This document shows, in pieces, positions 8,587-16,645 of a DNA stretch of 64,000 bases (within the stretch, counting starts at the first letter, position 1; each line of letters starts with the position of its first letter). The notes beneath the pieces were generated by a model. That model had not been told where the DNA came from and made no database searches. It saw only the letters and a list, made by a program, of their open reading frames with translations. Source of the stretch: Gracilibacillus salinarum. Lineage in GTDB: Bacteria; Bacillota; Bacilli; Bacillales; Amphibacillaceae. The DNA lies in assembly GCF_022919575.1 (NCBI RefSeq), contig NZ_CP095071.1, positions 3,730,001 to 3,794,000 on the forward strand, written 5' to 3'. A program made the position numbers and the translations under genes.

Positions 8587-9777
8587 ATGATGACGGTATC
8601 GCAACTATCCAACGTATTTAAACGCTTTGCGGAAAAAGAGTGTAAGGATTCAAGCCCTTTATATCATTATCTATCTTTAAAAATTGCCGATGATTCGGAA
8701 ATCTTAGCGTTAGCCTCTCATGCGAAACAAGGACAACCGATCCCAAATTTACTATTTGGCGCTGTTCATTTTATGTTATTAACAGGAAATAATCACAGAC
8801 TTAAAGTGTTCTATCACGGCGCTAACCGTCCGTAATACCCCCACTTCAAGATTAGAGAGATACATAAGAAGCTAAGTGGGGGATAAACGGACGATAACTT
8901 CCTGATAAGTTTCGCTAGCAATCATTGGGGGCAAAAACCCCCAATGATTGAAGTCTCACTTTATCCGAGTATTGTGGATAATCCAGCTAGTGTTAGAGAA
9001 TCCTTTCCTTACTTTAAAGATTTCTGCTTGAAACATTTTTCCGGAATTAAAGACTTGATACAGAACAAATTAGTACAAACCAATGAAGTGAGACGCTGTG
9101 CCTATCTTTTTCCTGTATTTCAATTTATCTATGATACCGACCATAAACCGTTAGCTCTTATAGAAATAGGGACAAGCGCAGGCTTGCAGTTGCTTTGGGA
9201 TAAATACAGCTATTCTTATGGAATGAATGAAATATTTGGAAATGAAAATGCTGACGTGCACCTGTCTTCTCATATAAAAAAAGGAAAATTGCCGATTCAT
9301 AAGGATAGTATACCTCCTGTAGCTAACAGAATCGGAGTGGATTTACATACGGTAGATTTAAAGGATGAGCTGGAATTCCTTTGGTTGAATGCCTTGATTT
9401 GGCCAGAACATCAAGAGAGACGAGTATTATTTCAAAAAGGATCCAACTGTGTAAAAGAGAACGATTTGACGCTGATCGAAGGGGATGGGGTAGCACTGCT
9501 TCCGACTCTAGCTGAAAATATTTCGAACGATCAGTGTATTTGTGTTTTCCATACCCATGTGGCCAATCAGATGCCTGGTGAGGTAAAAGCTAAGCTGCTT
9601 CAACATGTGAAAATGATCGGTCAAAGCAGAGAAATATTTCACATTTATAACAATATGGAAGATAAAGATTTGCATCTTCAGTATTATTTGGATGGTACAG
9701 AGTATGTTCAGAAAATTGGCCAGACAGATGGACATGGCAGATGGTTTACTTGGGAACTGCCTGAAAGGAGTTTGTAA
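8587..9777 (+). pseudogene. DUF2332 family protein, split by a 150-bp palindromic mini-element
   Basis: The 5' part (8587-8814, MMTVSQLSNVFKRFAEKEC to LKVFY) and the 3' part (8965-9777, PSIVDNPASV to LPERSL) are in the same frame and together code 346 residues, the normal DUF2332 length. ALIEIGTSAGLQLLWD resembles a methyltransferase-like nucleotide loop; the function is unknown. The insertion adds a stop at 8833-8835. AAGGAG lies upstream of ATG 8587. The rest of the frame is intact, so precise excision would restore the gene. Confidence 0.9.
8815..8964 (+). mobile_element. 150-bp palindromic mini-element (IS200/IS605-like PATE), full copy
   Basis: Runs from CACGGCGCTAACC to GTCTCACTTTAT. 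Three stems are visible: ACCGTCCGT with ACGGACG enclosing CCCCCACTT with AAGTGGGGG; AACTT with AAGTT; and CAATCATTGGGGG with CCCCCAATGATTG. There is no target duplication; the host reads TTCTAT then CCG. Other copies: 15991, 39062, 42604, 43401, 45628 (minus), 49206 and 54849. No transposase here. Confidence 0.85.
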
Positions 9778-9786
9778 CTGATCAAC

Positions 9787-10254
9787 TTACAAAGCGCCTT
9801 TCCCTTTTATTTGCATGAATAAATCCGGCTTATCTAACGTTTCAAATCCGAATTTATCGTATAATGTATGACCATCTTCCGTCATTAACAAAATTCTTCG
9901 GATCTTTAATTCATCATAATTAGTTATTGTTTCTAGTAACCACTTACCTAATCCTAGCCCTTTGAAATCCTTTACGATAAAAACATCAGTTAGGTAGGCA
10001 AAGGTAACCAAATCCGAAATCACCCTGGCAAAACCAATCATTCTTTTCTTGTTTGTATCTTTATTTATCTGATACATGCCAAAGCATAATGTTGTATTAT
10101 CAATCGATTTCTTGACATCTTCCATTGCGATACCTTGCGCCCAATACGATTCTTTACTCAAAAAATGATGGATGGTATCGATATCTAATTCTTCTTTGCT
10201 GGTGTTAATGATAAAGTCTTTATATGCCCATTGTTGTAGTGACAGATTAATCAA
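9787..10254 (-). CDS. GNAT family N-acetyltransferase
   Basis: 155 residues with the GNAT core: FGMYQI (beta-4 side), RVISDLVTFAYLTDVFIVKDFKGLGLGKWLL (motif A with the GLGLGK pyrophosphate loop) and a C-terminal YDKFGFE motif. It acetylates an unknown small molecule or protein using acetyl-CoA. The TTG start overlaps the preceding gene by 8 bp, with AAAGG almost adjacent, so its translation is probably coupled to that gene. Third gene of the padR operon. Confidence 0.88.
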   Translation of the reverse strand: MINLSLQQWAYKDFIINTSKEELDIDTIHHFLSKESYWAQGIAMEDVKKSIDNTTLCFGMYQINKDTNKKRMIGFARVISDLVTFAYLTDVFIVKDFKGLGLGKWLLETITNYDELKIRRILLMTEDGHTLYDKFGFETLDKPDLFMQIKGKGAL

Positions 10255-10999
10255 CCTTTCTTTTTTCGATTGTAGTTATCATTATAATATAACTTAAAAA
10301 TAATACGATAGTAAGGGCGCTAGTTACAATGATTTTCGTCTCCTCAGGAAAAGCTGTCATTCGTACAGCTGCTTCTGGTAAAAATAATATAATCGGAATG
10401 ATAATAGAAAACCATGTCTTACTCCATAATGCAATTGCAATCAATATACAAATTGCCAGAATAGCGGTGATGATAGAAACAGTATCTCCAAAGCGTATAT
10501 CAGGTGAATCGATGAAATCATTCAAATAATGTAATCCGATAAAAAAGCAAATTATCAACATCCCAGGCATTAAGAACAATAACCATTCTGTTACTCTAGT
10601 CAGATTTTTACTTGCAATCATTTTAAATGTGACAGAAGTGATTAATAAAAAACACAAAAAAATCACAGGATAGCCGATAAGTTGAACGAAGGAATAGGAG
10701 AGGTCGCCTCTGATCACTTGACCTAATAGAATATAAGAAAATCCTCCAAGAAAAATTATCGGAATATACTTCAACAGACTTAATAAATCAAAGGGAACTT
10801 CATCTGCAATTTGCTCCATATAGGTTTTAGGTGACATACTAATGATCTCATCTATATTTTTCCCCGCTTTTTCTGCCTCGTATAAGTGACTTTCTAATTC
10901 TTCAATAATTTCTTCGCTTTCATCCATGTTTTTTCCGCTTGAGAATAAATACAATTTCAAGTTTTCTAAAAAATCCTCACTTTTAGCAGAAAGTTTCAT
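10247..10999 (-). CDS. HAAS domain membrane protein paired with PadR
   Basis: 250 residues. The N-terminal ~70 form a HAAS-type helical domain (LENLKLYLFSSGKNMDESEEIIEELESHL), known as the companion of PadR regulators. About five to six hydrophobic spans follow (from LLKYIPIIFLGGF onward). The ATG lies 6 bp after padR. In the known family such proteins sense membrane or envelope state together with PadR; the signal here is unknown. Confidence 0.8.
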   Translation of the reverse strand: MKLSAKSEDFLENLKLYLFSSGKNMDESEEIIEELESHLYEAEKAGKNIDEIISMSPKTYMEQIADEVPFDLLSLLKYIPIIFLGGFSYILLGQVIRGDLSYSFVQLIGYPVIFLCFLLITSVTFKMIASKNLTRVTEWLLFLMPGMLIICFFIGLHYLNDFIDSPDIRFGDTVSIITAILAICILIAIALWSKTWFSIIIPIILFLPEAAVRMTAFPEETKIIVTSALTIVLFLSYIIMITTIEKRKVD

Positions 11000-11005
11000 A
11001 TAAAA

Positions 11006-11332
11006 TCATCCTTCCTTTCCTAATAATTCATGAACACTTGTAGAGATATCATCCCACTTTTGTTTGAATGCTTTCAATTCATCTTCGCCTTTTGCAGTTA
11101 ACGTGTAATATTTACGCTTTGGTCCACCCGATGGAATCTTTTTATGATGAGTAGCTACCAGTCCTTCTTTTTTCATTCGTAATAATAAGGGGTAAATGCT
11201 GCCTTCGCTGACCATAGTAAATCCGTAACTATAAAGTTTTTCCGTCATTTCGTATCCGTAAATTTCTCCTTTTGCAATGATGGAGAGGAGACATCCTTCA
11301 AGAATACCTTTTAAAATTTGCGTAGAAGACAA
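11006..11332 (-). CDS. PadR family transcriptional regulator
   Basis: 108 residues: a winged helix (QILKGILEGCLLSIIAKGEIYGYEM) with the PadR wing (EGSIYPLLLRMKKEGLV..PKRKYYTLTAKGE) and a short C-terminal helix for dimer contact. It normally represses its own operon. GGAGGAAAAC precedes the ATT/TTG start region. First gene of padR-HAAS-GNAT. Confidence 0.92.
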   Translation of the reverse strand: MSSTQILKGILEGCLLSIIAKGEIYGYEMTEKLYSYGFTMVSEGSIYPLLLRMKKEGLVATHHKKIPSGGPKRKYYTLTAKGEDELKAFKQKWDDISTSVHELLGKEG

Positions 11333-11357
11333 TTGTTTTCCTCCTTATGTCTAGATG

Positions 11358-11416
11358 CTAAACTAGGTTGTAATACAATGTAGTTTAGTATACCATTTAA
11401 ATTACAAATATTTCAA
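11358..11416 (-). promoter_or_regulatory. padR operon promoter with overlapping operator-like inverted repeat
   Basis: On the minus strand TTGAAA (11411-11416), an 18-bp spacer and TATACT (11387-11392) form the promoter. CTAAACTA (11358-11365) and TAGTTTAG (11381-11388) are a perfect 8-bp inverted repeat overlapping the -10 and the start of transcription, a likely PadR site. Confidence 0.6.
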
Positions 11417-11435
11417 GTCGTTTACGATGCAAAAA

Positions 11436-11498
11436 TAAAAAGTCTTGCATAACTGATCCTCGCTGTAAAGCAAGAACAATCACGCAAAACTTTTTTAA
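11436..11498 (-). terminator. Probable terminator of the chemoreceptor-like operon
   Basis: AAAAGT-C-TTGC and GCAA-A-ACTTTT form an imperfect stem around a long loop, with T runs on the minus strand. It separates the operon from padR. Confidence 0.5.
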
Positions 11499-11506
11499 AC
11501 GGATAT

Positions 11507-12682
11507 TTAGTTCATTTTCTCGTCCAACGTATTTGCTATATCAGAAAGTACATGTGCCGAACTTGATACTTCTTGCATAGAGGCATTCAATTCTTCAATA
11601 ACAGCTACTACATTTTCGATATTGGCGTTAGAGCCAGTTACTTCTTCAGACACTTTTGTCATCGAGGTAGACATTTGGTGCATATTGTTGGTTACGTCAA
11701 ATATTGCTGATTTTAGGTCACCGATGAATTCATCTACTTCGTCAATATTCTCCGCAATTTCATGGAAGACTTCTTTTACATTGTCATTAAGGGCTGCACC
11801 GTCTTTTATCGACTGGCCCCCTTTTGAAATAACGTTCGTCACTTCTGCTGTACCTGCTTGAATTTCTTGAATCAATCCCTGTGTTTGATTCGTTGCGTTG
11901 TTCGTTTGTTCAGCTAATTTTCTTACTTCATCTGCCACGACAGAGAAGCCTTGTCCATGTTCTCCAGCGCGAGCTGCTTCAATCGCTGCGTTAAGTGCTA
12001 ACAGGTTGGTCTGATTTGAAATGTCTGTAATCATCGACAGTATATCGCCGACTTGATTCGTTTTTTGATCTAACTGGTGCACTACTTCAATAGATTGGTT
12101 AACTTGATCACCAATAAGCTCCATTTGTTTCATAATCTTTACTACTGCTTCATCGCCATTTCTGGATTGATCAATCGCCTGCGCAGATATTTCTGAAACA
12201 AAATTAATACTTTCTTCAATCTCTTTTAAGCTAAAGAAAATTTGCCCGGATGTTTGATTTGCTTCCTGTATTTCGTTAGCTTGAGTATCTACACCTGAAG
12301 CCATGTCCTGCATAGTAGTTGAAATTTCTGAAATCGCATCACTTGTTTCTTTGGTAGTAGACTGTAATTGCATCGCTGCAGCTGCTGTTTTGGAGGAGAG
12401 CTCTTTTGTATCATCATCCATCTCGGTTGCATTCACTTCTGTTTCTTCTGTTATAGTATCTTCCGCAGTGGAAAACGGCTTCCATTTTACCAATAGTAGA
12501 GCGAACCCTGTAGCTAATACAAGCACAGCAAACACACTAATGACAAAATATATACTAGTTACAGTCAAGGAGAGAAAGTCCAAGACAAGGACCATCGCGG
12601 CCATTGACAGGATTGCAATTAATAAAGAATATAAAATGAAAAACTGATTGCTTTTATTTATATTAGCTTTTTTTTTCATCAT
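11507..12682 (-). CDS. Methyl-accepting chemotaxis-type signalling protein without sensor domain
   Basis: 391 residues. Two membrane spans sit near the N-terminus ([20 protein letters not shown] and [20 protein letters not shown]) with almost no extracellular loop, no HAMP domain is evident, and then the cytoplasmic coiled-coil MCP domain with the hairpin tip ([34 protein letters not shown]). It should act through CheW/CheA, probably on an internal or membrane signal. Last gene of the minus-strand operon with the TPP enzyme, so it may tune taxis to that metabolism. Confidence 0.88.
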   Translation of the reverse strand: MMKKKANINKSNQFFILYSLLIAILSMAAMVLVLDFLSLTVTSIYFVISVFAVLVLATGFALLLVKWKPFSTAEDTITEETEVNATEMDDDTKELSSKTAAAAMQLQSTTKETSDAISEISTTMQDMASGVDTQANEIQEANQTSGQIFFSLKEIEESINFVSEISAQAIDQSRNGDEAVVKIMKQMELIGDQVNQSIEVVHQLDQKTNQVGDILSMITDISNQTNLLALNAAIEAARAGEHGQGFSVVADEVRKLAEQTNNATNQTQGLIQEIQAGTAEVTNVISKGGQSIKDGAALNDNVKEVFHEIAENIDEVDEFIGDLKSAIFDVTNNMHQMSTSMTKVSEEVTGSNANIENVVAVIEELNASMQEVSSSAHVLSDIANTLDEKMN

Positions 12683-12689
12683 GGCTACC

Positions 12690-13070
12690 TTACAAAGCTT
12701 CCATTTCTTCTACACCAAGGAATTTTGACGCATCCTCCAGTGTGGTGAAGGCTTTAACACTGTCCTTTGTTCCAGCTGAACGTGATAAGCGGTTTAACTG
12801 CATCTTTAATGTAACATTGGGTGCAATTGTTGCATTTTTCTCAACATGGCTTGCAACGTCCTGCATTAATTGGCCCCACACTTCATTTACTTCAGGTTTG
12901 GCAACGGTTTGAATTAAACTGTTATCATTTAAGAATTTTTTAATATGCGGCTTTTGTATTTGTGTACGAACATAATTAGCTTCTTGTTTAGCTTGCTCCA
13001 CTGTACTTGCCATTACTTTGTATTGGAAATAAAATACATCTTTATATTCTTTCGATTCATATGTGCTCAT
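12690..13070 (-). CDS. Conserved-looking protein of unknown function
   Basis: 126 residues, soluble, no signal peptide. It ends in [17 protein letters not shown], which resembles the last helix of SpoIIAA/STAS-like proteins; that link is only a guess. It lies 13 bp after the CMD gene and 8 bp before the chemoreceptor gene, so it is certainly in the operon and may link the two. AGGAGGAAAAC is a good ribosome site before ATG. Confidence 0.75.
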   Translation of the reverse strand: MSTYESKEYKDVFYFQYKVMASTVEQAKQEANYVRTQIQKPHIKKFLNDNSLIQTVAKPEVNEVWGQLMQDVASHVEKNATIAPNVTLKMQLNRLSRSAGTKDSVKAFTTLEDASKFLGVEEMEAL

Positions 13071-13082
13071 TTTGTTTTCCTC

Positions 13083-13460
13083 CTAGTTATTATTTTCGAA
13101 TTCTTCTGCTACTTCCTGGAAAATATGCAATGCGTGAATGGCTTTCGGAAATCCAACATAGGCACTGCAATGATTGATCAGTTCTAACACTTCTTCTTTC
13201 TTTAAGCCAACATTTAAAGCGGCATAAAAATGATAGTGAAGTCCTCTTCCGGCATCACCTTGCGAAATAAGTGATGATAGTGTCACAAGCGCCCTCTGCT
13301 TTAAATCTAGATTATCATTTTCATATACATCAGCATAACCAAACTCTAAGGCGAGCCTCGCCAGACGGGGAGAAGCATCTTCCATTGCTTTAATGGCCTT
13401 CATCCCTCTTGCGCCACCTAATTCATCAACTTTTTTCCAACCTAATTCTTGTTTATTCAC
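13083..13460 (-). CDS. Carboxymuconolactone decarboxylase (CMD) family protein
   Basis: About 125 residues of the AhpD/CMD fold: LALEFGYADVYENDNLDLKQRALVTLSSLISQGDAG, then HYHFYAALNVGLKKEEVLELINHCSAYVGFPKAIHAL. The CxxC pair of AhpD-type peroxidases is absent, which places it nearer the decarboxylase-like branch. The GTG at 13460 is chosen because AAAGGA lies at proper spacing; the GTG at 13469 would overlap that site. Its place next to a TPP enzyme suggests keto- or ring-acid metabolism, but the substrate is unknown. Confidence 0.85.
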   Translation of the reverse strand: MNKQELGWKKVDELGGARGMKAIKAMEDASPRLARLALEFGYADVYENDNLDLKQRALVTLSSLISQGDAGRGLHYHFYAALNVGLKKEEVLELINHCSAYVGFPKAIHALHIFQEVAEEFENNN

Positions 13461-13481
13461 TTTGCTCACTCCTTTTGATTA

Positions 13482-15134
13482 TTAACCTCTCTTCAACGTA
13501 GGTGGTACCTCATCCTTACACGTTAAAACTTCGACAATAGAGGGACCATCTGTTTCTACCGCTTGTTTAATGGCAGTTTCTATTTCATACATACTTTGAC
13601 ATCTCGTGCTGTCCATTCCTATTGAGACTCCGAATTGCGTAGCATTGATACCATATTGATAAGTCGTACCTGCTGATTTGCCAAGGCCGATTTTCATTCC
13701 TTTGTCTACCATGTCGAGCATGCCGTTATTAAATACGACGAATGTAACATTTGCCTGTTGATCTACAGCAGTCGAAAGTTCCATCCCGTGCATCATAAAA
13801 CAACCATCTCCGACAAAACAGACAATTGGTTGATCCTGTTTAACCAAAGAAGCGCCGATAGCTAATCCGAGTCCATGTCCCATAGCACCAAAGACATCAT
13901 CGAAGTAAAAAGTTCCAGGTTTTAAGGTGTCGAAATACTTAATACCATAAAAGGTATGGCTGCCGTCATCACCATAAACAACTGTGTCAGGTGGTAAGAA
14001 ATCTCTTAGATGCAACATGACATTTGCTGTGGACAACCGGTCATTCTTCGATTCTTTTCTTGCTATTTGTTCTCTTGCGCTCTTTTCTTCTAACCAATAA
14101 GACGTAAGGTTACGTTTATGTACAGAATGATCAGGCGCATATTGCATGATGAGTGTAGATAAATTTTGTTTCGCATCGCCTTTGATAAGCAACGTATCAA
14201 CTAAAATGGTTTTACCTACAAATACTTCCTCTTGATCAAATTGGATGATGTGTTTAGGATAAAGATTCGGATGAAGCCCAGCAGTTGACATGTCCGATAA
14301 GCGGGTTCCGATTACTAGCATCACGTCAATGCCCTCTTCTACATAAGTCTCTGCTGCAGCGGTTCCTCCCAGGCCGAAACTGCCAAGGGATAACGGATGA
14401 TGTGTTGGAAAAGCGCCTTTACCACCTGGTGTAGTCATGACAGGTATCTGCCAGTCTTCTGCAAAATCTTGCAGCTCCTGATATGCCTTAGAACGATGTG
14501 CCCCTTTCCCTGCTAAGATGACGGGCTTTTGAGCTGTTGTTAATAATTGCTTCACTCGACTTAAATTTGCAGAAATAGGATTGTCCGCTATCTGCCAATT
14601 CGGCATGTCTAACTCAGGGATTTCCTGTGTCAAGATATCAAGCGGAATCGATAAGTGGACAGGTCCCATTTTTCCTGTGAGCGCTTTTTGAAGAGCATGT
14701 TGCAAGTAACTTGATAAAAGAGATGCATCATCTACTCTTGCGCTAAAAAGAGTTAGTGGTTTGAATAATTCGACCAAATCGGTTCCAAACATACTGGAAT
14801 CTTGTCCGAGTGCTTTACCGCTATCTACTAAAGGCGGGTGCCCTGTAATGAATAATACCGGCGCGTTGAATGCTTTCGCCTGTCCGGCTGCAGTAAGTAA
14901 GTTTGTTCCACCGGGACCAGAGGTACCAAGAGCTACACCAAGCGTTTGGTTTTGCAATGCATATCCTGTAGCCATATAACCTGCCCCGCATTCGTGGCGG
15001 GAAAGTACAAAATTAACACCTTGATTTTCCATTTCCATAATTAACGGCGTGATGGGTTTACCAGGAATTCCAAATGCCTGTTCACAGCCTAATTGTTTAA
15101 TAATTTTTACTAAATTAGTAGCTAAGCTAACCAA
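13482..15134 (-). CDS. Thiamine-pyrophosphate enzyme, acetolactate synthase/benzoylformate decarboxylase-like
   Basis: About 550 residues with the full three-domain layout: PYR domain with the cofactor-activating Glu (LSRHECGAGYMATGYA), central domain (KPVILAGKGAHRS) and PP domain with the GDG...NN cofactor motif (FVGDGCFMMHGMEL to VFNNGML). Substrate is not clear; it is not obviously the biosynthetic IlvB, and no IlvN neighbours it. TTG 15134 is chosen because GGAGGTG lies eight to nine bases upstream; the open frame at 15152 runs through that site. First gene of a four-gene operon. Confidence 0.88.
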   Translation of the reverse strand: MVSLATNLVKIIKQLGCEQAFGIPGKPITPLIMEMENQGVNFVLSRHECGAGYMATGYALQNQTLGVALGTSGPGGTNLLTAAGQAKAFNAPVLFITGHPPLVDSGKALGQDSSMFGTDLVELFKPLTLFSARVDDASLLSSYLQHALQKALTGKMGPVHLSIPLDILTQEIPELDMPNWQIADNPISANLSRVKQLLTTAQKPVILAGKGAHRSKAYQELQDFAEDWQIPVMTTPGGKGAFPTHHPLSLGSFGLGGTAAAETYVEEGIDVMLVIGTRLSDMSTAGLHPNLYPKHIIQFDQEEVFVGKTILVDTLLIKGDAKQNLSTLIMQYAPDHSVHKRNLTSYWLEEKSAREQIARKESKNDRLSTANVMLHLRDFLPPDTVVYGDDGSHTFYGIKYFDTLKPGTFYFDDVFGAMGHGLGLAIGASLVKQDQPIVCFVGDGCFMMHGMELSTAVDQQANVTFVVFNNGMLDMVDKGMKIGLGKSAGTTYQYGINATQFGVSIGMDSTRCQSMYEIETAIKQAVETDGPSIVEVLTCKDEVPPTLKRG

Positions 15135-15285
15135 TATAGTTTCACCTCCCAAAATTACACAAGACTTATATCGACAAAAAATTTATAATAATTAGCTAGT
15201 GATAGGTCTAAAATCACACTAATAAACATTTTTATAGTTAATAAGTCATCTTTAAATAACAGTTTTTACTAAAAAACACCAAATT

Positions 15286-15300
15286 TGATAACGCTTACTA
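15286..15300 (-). promoter_or_regulatory. Probable cre (CcpA) site upstream of the TPP-enzyme operon
   Basis: On the minus strand TAGTAAGCGTTATCA matches 14 of 15 positions of the WTGNAARCGNWWWCA consensus. It lies about 150 bp upstream of the operon start in an AT-rich 280-bp gap (15155-15435) with no other gene. This suggests carbon catabolite control. Confidence 0.55.
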
Positions 15301-15439
15301 ATTATGGACGCTTGTTTAACTGTTGAATAGTATTATAGATTTAGGTATTTAGTATGTTTTTTCTAGTTTTTTGCAAATTAGCTAAATGAAATTGATTTTT
15401 TAAAAGGGGATATCGTCTTATGTGGAGAGGGGGAAAATG

Positions 15440-15478
15440 AACGATGGTGAGGGGTGTTTACTCCTTCACCATCGTTAT
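15440..15478 (-). terminator. Terminator of the GNAT-like gene
   Basis: AACGATGGTGA and TTCACCATCGTT form an 11-bp stem that includes the old stop codon region; a T-rich tail follows on the minus strand. Confidence 0.7.
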
Positions 15479-15927
15479 AAACGTTGCAGTATCTGTATTA
15501 AAAGTATGCTGTTTCACGAATCCGAGCAATGGATCGCTCTCTTGTTAAAGCTGGCAACCGATAAACGAAATGGCAAGTTTTCCTTTTGCTTCCGTATGGA
15601 TTGAAGAATAAATGAGCAAAAAGTATAACCGTGCCCATTACCTGTGTAAAGCGGATGGATGCCAAGTCCAACATCAATCATTTGTTCGCGGTATAATCCT
15701 AATTTTTCTGCAATAGGTATCTGGGCGCTCTGTCCTGTGCAGAAAAACCCAAACAACTCACCAGAATTAGTAAATACAGCTTGATAGGAACCATCAAGAA
15801 ATTCATTTCTGGTTTCTTCAATATTCTCGTTATTGTAAAAATCATAAGGCGCCTGGTATCGCCAGCTTAAAATTAGGTTGACGATTTCTTCATTCATATT
15901 TTTAGCGGTAAACTGCATGTTTTTCAT
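15458..15927 (-). pseudogene. GNAT family acetyltransferase with a C-terminal frameshift
   Basis: The N-terminal 133 residues read as a GNAT domain (GELFGFFCTGQ, MIDVGLGIHPLYTGNGHGYTF, then RLSVASFNKRAIHC). The frame then gives SDS and stops at 15514. In another frame the missing end continues at once: LGFVKQHTFNTDTATFITMVKE, stop at 15458. The family has a Tyr-Glu-Lys type linker between these parts, so a deletion of about 10 bp is the likely cause. The acetyl-CoA loop is intact, but the C-terminal strand is lost. Confidence 0.75.
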
Positions 15928-15990
15928 TCCTTTATATAGGTGTATGCTTTATTTTACCAAATGATGGATAGGGGAGGAAGTGATTTTTAT

Positions 15991-16041
15991 CACGGCACTA
16001 ACCTTTCGTAATCCCCTCCGCTTATTGAAGTCTTACTTTGT
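15991..16041 (+). repeat. Palindromic mini-element remnant, internally deleted
   Basis: Keeps the left end (CACGGCACTAACC) and the right end (TTGAAGTCTTACTTTG) of the 150-bp element, with the hairpins lost. It follows TTTTTAT and lies directly upstream of the ECF promoter. Confidence 0.75.
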
Positions 16042-16048
16042 GGGTTTA

Positions 16049-16075
16049 TGAAACCTTAAATGCTTTAGCATCGTC
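16049..16075 (+). promoter_or_regulatory. ECF-sigma type promoter, probably autoregulatory
   Basis: TGAAAC, a 17-bp spacer and CGTC match the recognition pattern of Bacillus ECF factors (SigW/M/X/V group). It is 46 bp upstream of the sigma gene. Confidence 0.6.
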
Positions 16076-16120
16076 CAAAGGACAATGTAGCAGAAAAAAG
16101 GAATAGAAAAGAGGGTAGCT

Positions 16121-16645
16121 ATGGAACGAATAGAAAAAGAGGAGCTGTTGGAAGAAGTTATGATAGAACATGGTGATGATTTAGTACGCTTAGCTTTTCA
16201 TTATGTAAAAGATCAAGAGACCGCCAAAGATATGGTGCAAAATTCTTTTATTAAATGTTATGAGAAAATAGAGCTTTTTCGTTTTGATTCTTCTCTTAAA
16301 ACATGGCTTTATCGAATTACAATTAACCAATGCAAAGACCATCTGAAGAGTTGGCACGTGAGAAAAGTGAGTGTCAAAAATATATTGGAGCATGCGGTAG
16401 CATCGATATTGCCATCCACGGAAGACAAGGTGATTCAGGATGTATCGAATCAAGAAATGAAAAGCTTTGTGCAAACATTATCTACCAATTATCAAGAGGT
16501 CATTTATTTATATTATTATAAATCATTCACGATTGCGGAAATAGCAGAAGTGACTGGGTTAAATAATAATACTGTAAAAACAAGGCTAAGCAGAGCAAAG
16601 CAAAAATTAAGAAATCTTATGAAGGAGGATCGTATTTATGACTAA
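16121..16645 (+). CDS. ECF-type RNA polymerase sigma factor
   Basis: 174 residues with region 2 (LVRLAFHYVKDQETAKDMVQNSFIKCYEKI, SSLKTWLYRITINQCKDHL) and region 4 (LYYYKSFTIAEIAEVTGLNNNTVKTRLSRAKQKL), and no region 1 or 3, as in ECF factors. It directs polymerase to envelope-stress type promoters. The next gene overlaps by 8 bp and codes its likely anti-sigma factor. An ECF-type promoter just upstream indicates autoregulation. Confidence 0.93.
   Translation: MERIEKEELLEEVMIEHGDDLVRLAFHYVKDQETAKDMVQNSFIKCYEKIELFRFDSSLKTWLYRITINQCKDHLKSWHVRKVSVKNILEHAVASILPSTEDKVIQDVSNQEMKSFVQTLSTNYQEVIYLYYYKSFTIAEIAEVTGLNNNTVKTRLSRAKQKLRNLMKEDRIYD

Noticed and set aside
8944..9777. Independent gene starting at ATG 8944
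   Set aside because: The first seven codons are mini-element sequence; the frame is the 3' half of the interrupted DUF2332 gene.
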